Of a stretch of 64,000 nucleotides of DNA, positions 58,471-64,000 are shown piece after piece. Source of the DNA: Riptortus pedestris (lineage: Eukaryota; Arthropoda; Insecta; Hemiptera; Alydidae); contig CM032231.1 in assembly GCA_019009955.1 (NCBI GenBank), forward strand, positions 86,786,001 to 86,850,000. Reading direction: 5' to 3'. The first letter of the stretch is position 1. Every line of letters starts with the position of its first letter. Under the pieces are notes generated by a model that was given only the letters and a program-made list of their open reading frames with translations, had not been told where the DNA came from and searched no databases. The translations under genes were made by a program, and so were the position numbers.

Positions 58471-59175
58471 CTTCCTATTTTATTTATTTCTTAGCTCGAA
58501 TATTTAATCAGGTTATTGGTGGATTTTGAATTTTTAACTTTCAAGTTATTATATCATTAACAATGTTCAGTTTGAATTTCAATAGAATAGAAAGAAAGGT
58601 AATAATCGTTCATTTTGAATATCTGTTCTATTTTCAGTTATCATTTACCTGAATTTCTTATAGATTGTAAAGGTACAAGCAAAATACTTATCATGAATAT
58701 AAGCGTCACTGTTGCCAACAATATTTTTATCTGAAATGAGGCCTACTCATGTATAATTATTGATAGCAAAATTAAATCCCAAGAATAAAATAATTGAAAT
58801 ATTGACAATGTAATTACGAAATGGGGATTATATTACTTTTTTTCTGATCAGAACTGTCTATTATTTATCAGTCTACAAGTATTTAGTTGCGTACAATCAA
58901 CATTATATAACTTAAATGAACTGATACTTCTTAGGAGAACTGTACGCCGTCTGTTGCCCAAAATATTTATCTTATTATTGTTCTAGATAATCTGTCTAAA
59001 CACAATCGATCTGATGAATCTTGAGCATGTATATCACTGCTGTACTAACATTTGTTTATTGCCTGGAGTAGCAAAGATATTTTGCCTACAAATTAATCTT
59101 AAGAATTTCAAACCAAAAAGAATGAGCTAACAAGTTCATTCAAATACTTTATGTTTATGTTCATCTATGTACACT

Positions 59176-59217
<42 letters not shown>

Positions 59218-60103
59218 GCACACTCTCACACACCTAATGTTTGAATGTTTTTTAATATGCGTCGGGTTGAAAATTGTTATATAAACATTATTGTAGGTAA
59301 TGCAATGTCCTATACATCATTCTATAACTCTAATATTAGCGGAGTTGATGCATTTTTTCGTTTTCTTTCTTCAATTAACCCCTTGTTCGAATACTATTTA
59401 GACTCAACCTTTATCATTGTTATCTCGTGTAGCTTAAATTATACGTTGTGTTACATAGGCTTGGTATTAATTAATTGTGGGGGAAATAGAGATAGAATGC
59501 TTTATGGCATCATCCGTGTATTGTTCCAGTCAAATCTGTTTAGTTCTTTACAGCACTAGACATGTTTGTTTTTTTAGCAGATTTTGAGGAATTGAGTGAA
59601 ATTTTATTTCTTAGTTTTGAAACTTTTATAAAACCAACTATGCCATTATTACTATGCAAACTTTCGCTGTCGTAGGATATATGCATCTAAAAGTCGTCCC
59701 TTGGAGGCAACCTTTCTATTTTTTTACAGAATCTGCACTGAGGGGCGAGGATGCTGCCAAGAACTTCCGACGGTTTCCTTTTACCTCTTGCATGGATCTA
59801 AACATCATCACTGGTTTAAGTTTATACTGAACAATAACTCCATAGGCTACATAAACTGGCATGATAGCCATTAGCTTTATAAGGGTCCAACCTATTATTA
59901 ATTTTCATTTCCAGTTTTGCCTCAATCGCTTGTTTAGCGAATCGAAATATAGCGGATCGGATGTATACCTTGAGGAGTGGTACTTTTACAGTTCTGAGTA
60001 GTGGATTGGGGGACTTCTGACCCCATAATGTTTTAATGATCTTTATTCAACATAACCATTTTTATTTTTTTTATCTAATGTATGGACTATTTTATTGTTG
60101 CAG
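58471..60103. other. Unassigned AT-rich sequence upstream of the transporter exon
   Basis: (CA)n at 59170-59222. The 104-codon frame at 59245-59559 has no recognised domain. It lies within the presumed upstream intron and ends in an acceptor, TTTTATTGTTGCAG, at 60103. Confidence 0.45.
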
Positions 60104-60265
60104 GTGTGCGGAGAAGTCGGGCATGGCTTACGACGATGTCATCGAGATGCTGGGAGAGTTTGGTCGTTACCAGAAAAGGATTTTTATCCTTCTCTGCCTC
60201 CCGGCAATATCATGTGCACTCCACAAGCTCTCTGGAGTCTTCCTTCAAGCCAGGGTATCACACAG
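60104..60265 (+). CDS. Orct: SLC22 organic cation transporter, first coding exon
   Basis: The exon follows the acceptor TATTTTATTGTTGCAG and ends at the donor CACACAG|GTAAAT (60265/60266). The ATG at 60123 begins MAYDDVIEMLGEFGRYQKRI, then FILLCLPAISCALHKLSGVF. This is the conserved start of insect organic cation transporters (SLC22, major facilitator superfamily): a short cytoplasmic DDV..LGEFGRYQ leader, then the first transmembrane helix starting at FILLCLPAI. These plasma-membrane proteins move organic cations such as carnitine-like or drug-like compounds. 47 codons plus 2 nt lie here (phase 2); 19 nt before the ATG are 5' UTR or an in-frame extension. The remaining ~500 residues must lie beyond the window. 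The tail QARVSH differs from the usual QAKPDFRC-like text, so exon-end use needs a transcript. Orct is my best symbol; a paralogue is possible. Confidence 0.85.
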
Positions 60266-60724
60266 GTAAATTTCAACAACATTCTCTTATTATTTATATT
60301 AGGGCCGATTCCATCTATTAAGAATGCACAGACAGTAAATTTGATGTGGACACCACATGACTAACTGAAGTGCACCATTACGTCCTTGTACTACAGTTAA
60401 ATTATATGTTTAGTTGCACCCCATTTCATCGCATCGGAGGAAATCATGCTTCTCATGATAAACATACTATACAAATTTTTCGAAGCTCTTACCATCGCCG
60501 TTATCTACCCCTCTCCTCCTTAGTCAGTGTTGATCAAATGGAAAGGTGCACAACTAGGCGTTAAAGCAATCCTCAATACGAATTTGAATATTTGAGATAT
60601 ATCGAAACTAGTCAAAATCCATACTTAATACTGTTAATATCTGAAAACATAAATTTCGCGTGATTGCAATAGTTTGTTTAGCAAGAAATATCTATGGATA
60701 GATACACAATGACAACATTTATTT
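60266..60724. other. Transporter gene intron, start
   Basis: Noncoding after the donor; short frames at 60370-60564 have no domain. Confidence 0.6.
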
Positions 60725-61182
60725 ATTACTTATGTATACTGAAGGCCAAAAACTAAAAAATGCAAATATCTCGGTTAATAATCAAGATAGTGAAAAAACG
60801 TACATAACAACATTTATATAACATTACATTTGCAATAAGAATGGTTCTATACAATGTTTCAATCCGACGCATAATAACGGAAATATTAAGAATATTTGAC
60901 GTTCCCCTCTCTACCCCCCCCCCCCCAACTGATCCGATTTTAGCCGTTAACGACCTTCATCTTCATTTCTAAATAAAACGTTTAAATGTCGAGTTTGATA
61001 ACGATAAAACAAAAATTGCGACCGCCAGAGCGTTAACGGACATACGTATATATACAGTTTTGAACGGACCTCCTTTTAGTCATCTCCTGGGTAGGATCGA
61101 TGGACATTTGAGGAAACTTTTCAAAACTTGCGTCATGAGTACGACCTCAATAGCTGATTTCCCTAAGGGAAATCAGCTAAAA
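60725..61182 (-). mobile_element. Family A left half in the intron
   Basis: Reversed, from CTGAAGGCCAAAAACTAAAA and GCGACCGCCAGAGCGTTAAC via a very short TA tract to GATTTCCCTAAGGGAAATCAGC. The right end is missing. Confidence 0.8.
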
Positions 61183-61720
61183 AGATATATCATTCAGTAG
61201 GATGGAAGCTGGAGACCTCAAGGACAAAGGGCTGGGGACTGGGAACAAAAAAAGCTCAACCAGCAAACACAACGTGGGTCTTGGTCGTCTAAGACGGTGT
61301 GTAAAACTACTGAGAGATTGAGCCTGAAACGAGGCCCAGAACCAAGAGAGGCGCAACGTGACTCAGGGCTGCGCGACAGTCAAATATCAAGTGACTTGGG
61401 CTATGCACATCAAGTTACTCGTATTTCTACAGTCCAGTCTTGAGAGAGGCGGAGTCTTAAATAGGGCCTTGGGATCCGAAGATCGAGGATGACAGCACGA
61501 CTCCGTGTCTCTTCTACTTTAGCTAGTGTCGGCGACAAACCGGGAGATCTGAGACTAAAGTGGTGGCTGCGACTAGCGACCACAACGCTTATCAGTTCTC
61601 CTGGCGCTGCACCACTGTCAGAAGTTAGTCAGTTCTTATTTACTAACTTAAGCTATAGAAAACAGTCTAAATAAAGGTACTAACTTAAGCTATAGAAAAA
61701 GATTAGACAGGGATAATTTT
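61183..61720. other. GC-rich unclassified segment with a 22-bp direct repeat
   Basis: About 450 bp of much higher GC than the intron around it. It is followed by two perfect copies of TACTAACTTAAGCTATAGAA(AA) at 61641-61662 and 61678-61699, with AATAAA (61670-61675) between them. It could be a retroelement LTR or 3' end. No TG..CA pair with duplications could be fixed, and the 61-codon frame at 61489-61674 has no domain. Confidence 0.35.
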
Positions 61721-62663
61721 TTTTTTTTCACTCTTCCGAACAACTAAAGACGATAGACACCAAAAATGTTATCTTTTTTGCCTGTCTGTTCACCTGTTTG
61801 ATGTTCCGTCGCTTAAAAGATACTAAAAGGTGTTTGTGAACCATGTACCTCTAGGTACAACAAAGGCTATTTGAGAATTCGATTTCTCATCAAGGAGTGG
61901 GGGTTTACTTCGACGTCAAAAGATATTTGTGAATATCTTTGTTAATATTGGTTTTATATAAAAAGTGTAAAGAACAAATTGTTTTAGAGTATATATTTTA
62001 GATTTTTGAACTTCAAATTTTGGAGACGGTAGATCCGGTCGTCAAATACACCTTATTAGTTTTCCATGTGAAGTACTCAATAGACTGAAAAACGTTAGGT
62101 ATATGGATTAAGGAAATGAATAATGACAACTTCGGGGACTGGCGAAATACACGTGTTTCTTGAATATATCCATTAACACGGGCTTTATCGAAAAATATAT
62201 AGTGCTTTTAAAAAACGAGTGCTGAAAGTTATTTTGGAATATGAATCCAAATTATTACTTCCAGTTATTACTTCGAGATAAAGGGTAACGCTTGAACTGA
62301 ATTTCAAAAGTTATTTATTAATGCTAAGATAATATTTATTTAAACCTATAAAGCACTTGTAGCTCCTATTCAAAACGTAAACTCGTCAATATGTGATACA
62401 ACACTAATTACAATGACGTATATAGCAAGAGGATGACTGTTAAAAAAAGGTGTTCGTTTATATGATGTAAATGAAAGAATTATTTAGTGTTTAAAATGAT
62501 CTTATCTTTCAATTTCGAAGGGAAATAATTTGTGTTTCACACTGGCATAGATGAATAAAGGTAATATAAATATTTAATGAGTTATTTCCCCAATAAACGG
62601 CCTGTTTTCCACATTTTTAAAATGTATTATATTCTTAAAACAAACAATACAAAAACAAAAAAA
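61721..62663. other. Unassigned intron sequence
   Basis: A faint reversed family A block near 61890-61980 (AGGAGTGGGGGTTTACTTCG); otherwise nothing. Confidence 0.5.
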
Positions 62664-62855
62664 AATAAATATATTAACACTCACATTTTACAACTAAGGC
62701 TTATTGGGACGGGTTATCCACAGGTAACCACCATTTTGTAGCCACAGTGGAAGTAAGAATTTTATTTGATGAATTCCGTCATTAAATAAATTCCTATTGC
62801 CCAGGCGGGAATCGAACTCGCCTCTCTAGGCTTACCGTACTCGCTTTGGAGCTAC
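62664..62855 (-). mobile_element. SINE in the transporter intron
   Basis: TTAACACTCACATTTTACAA tail region, GGGACGGGTTATCCACAGG body and box B GGCGGGAATCGAACTCGCC on the reverse strand. The head is truncated. Confidence 0.75.
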
Positions 62856-63203
62856 ATATACTAAGATTACAATAAACAGTTGTTTAGCTTTTGATATAGT
62901 AATATCAACGTCAATACTAATTTAAGTTATTTTTGTAGTGTCGTACCTCTAGATGTAATGTAGTCGAAAACACAAATCTTAAATAGATATTTGTCTAATC
63001 CCCATTTTTTACTTATCTGTTAAAATAAGAGAATGATTGTACGGAAATGATATTTGTAGTACATGATGAAAATAAATGAATTATTTAGTACTTACGTTTA
63101 GCCAAACGCCCATATATTTCCACGGGAAACCAATTCTATGTCTAAGTGTTATAAATGCGGGACATTCCTAAGCTAAATGTGAGCTGTAGGGTATATCAAA
63201 AAG
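62856..63203. other. Unassigned intron sequence
   Basis: Nothing recognised. Confidence 0.5.
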
Positions 63204-64000
63204 TCAGCAGACGTACAAAAGCTTAGTCGTAAACTAAGCAGATTTCCCACGCGAAATTTTACAATAGATAAATGTACTTACAGGTAACACTACAGTGAAT
63301 GTTTAGTGAATAAATACAAACAGTAACGAGAAATCTTTTAGTCAATTTACAATACAAGTTAATAATCTCTATAATGGAAAGCGGCTGAATTGTAAACAAA
63401 CAGACCAGCCAACCTCGTAGCGCTGACTAGACACATAGACCAGAAAAACAAACAATTAATGAGATATATCTGAATATAACATATTAATTTTATTGAAAAC
63501 CTTTTACTAAAGCTAGTGCTTTAATTTGTAATGAATCAGAATCAGTTTTATCTCAATCACTCAAATTTTAGTAATCCAAGAACAAAAGAAAGGGGGGGAT
63601 CAGCAGAATGTATTTGAATATATCTTGCAAAGTAAAGGTTCACTGAAAACGATATTTTATATTCAACCTTGTAATGCAGTGGTTCATAATATAAAAGGTT
63701 ATTGTTAATATGACATTAGTAGGAAAGGGTGGTTGCATAAGGCTCAAAACTGAAAAATGCAAATATCTCGGTTAATATCCAAGATAGAGAATAAATGTAT
63801 ATAAAAATATTTTTATTACATTTAATTTGCAATAAGATTGGTTCTATAAATTTTCTCCATCCGACTTATAGTAAGGGAGATATTTTGAATTTTCGAAATT
63901 CCCCCCTCTAAACCCCTCTCCCACTGGTTGGATTACAGCCGTTAACGAACTTGATCTTTCTTGTTACGTAAAACGATTAAATACCGAGTTTGGTGACGAT
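63204..64000 (-). mobile_element. Family A long-form copy running off the window
   Basis: Starts near GTCGTAAACTAAGCAGATTTCCCACGCG and runs through the complete long interior (TTTTATCTCAATCACTCAAATTTTAG; CGGTTAATATCCAAGATAGAG) to GAGTTTGGTGACGAT at the last base. Confidence 0.85.

Noticed and set aside
60082..60364. Alternative frames over the transporter exon
   Set aside because: Only the frame with MAYDDVIE matches the protein family; the others are overlapping shadows.

Overview
The window is AT-rich eukaryotic DNA, very probably from an arthropod. The one host coding exon I recognise without doubt, on the + strand at 60104-60265, encodes the start of an SLC22-type organic cation transporter very like the insect Orct proteins. 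The rest looks like a long intron or intergenic tract built from layers of mobile elements. I cannot name the species.

The dominant component is one family, called family A here, with about 25-30 copies in both orientations. Full-length ends are T-rich. The left end carries GCAGATTTCCC next to a TTAAGGGAAATC palindrome. The right end carries the inverted GGGAAATCTGC, then a short hairpin (ACGCAG-CCC-CTGCGT), then GACGGACTTTT. A (TA)n tract of variable length lies at a fixed internal position. Subterminal inverted repeats, a hairpin only at the right end, a microsatellite core and T-rich ends are the layout of Helentron-associated non-autonomous elements (HINE/DINE-1/pearl type). That classification is inference.

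Other elements lie within or between these copies. There are two families of non-autonomous Helitron: one ends in a CCCGAGCGAAGCCGGG hairpin plus CTAG, the other in a CTGTCGGG..CGCTAGT-type end. There is a tRNA-derived SINE; a 795-bp piggyBac-like MITE with TTAA duplications; and a 935-bp mariner with intact inverted repeats whose transposase has lost its first catalytic Asp. A 3.3-kb hAT-type element with 8-bp duplications contains a broken Transib/RAG1-like transposase. Small LINE, Gypsy and possible Penelope remnants also occur.

Layout: 0.2-12.5 kb is family A with a C15A satellite, a LINE 5' fragment and a SINE. 13.4-17.6 kb is family A with a fold-back Helitron, then SINEs. 18.2-19.3 kb holds a long hairpin and a possible promoter/exon. 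20.8-30.3 kb is family A with nested piggyBac, SINE and Helitrons. 30.4-37.5 kb is family A again. 37.6-45.6 kb has a duplicated coding-like unit, the hAT/Transib element, a Gypsy end and a 40-bp minisatellite. 46.5-53.9 kb has family A, mariner, a Helitron and an inverted unclassified family. 54-60 kb is mostly unique AT-rich DNA before the transporter exon, whose downstream intron runs to the window end.

No rRNA, CRISPR or bacterial-type operon was seen. The elements do not work together as a system. The strongest biological signals are the transporter gene, a possible recursive splice site at 11260/11261, the RAG1-related relic, the long hairpin at 18.2 kb and the nesting of elements at the (TA)n and TTAA sites of family A.
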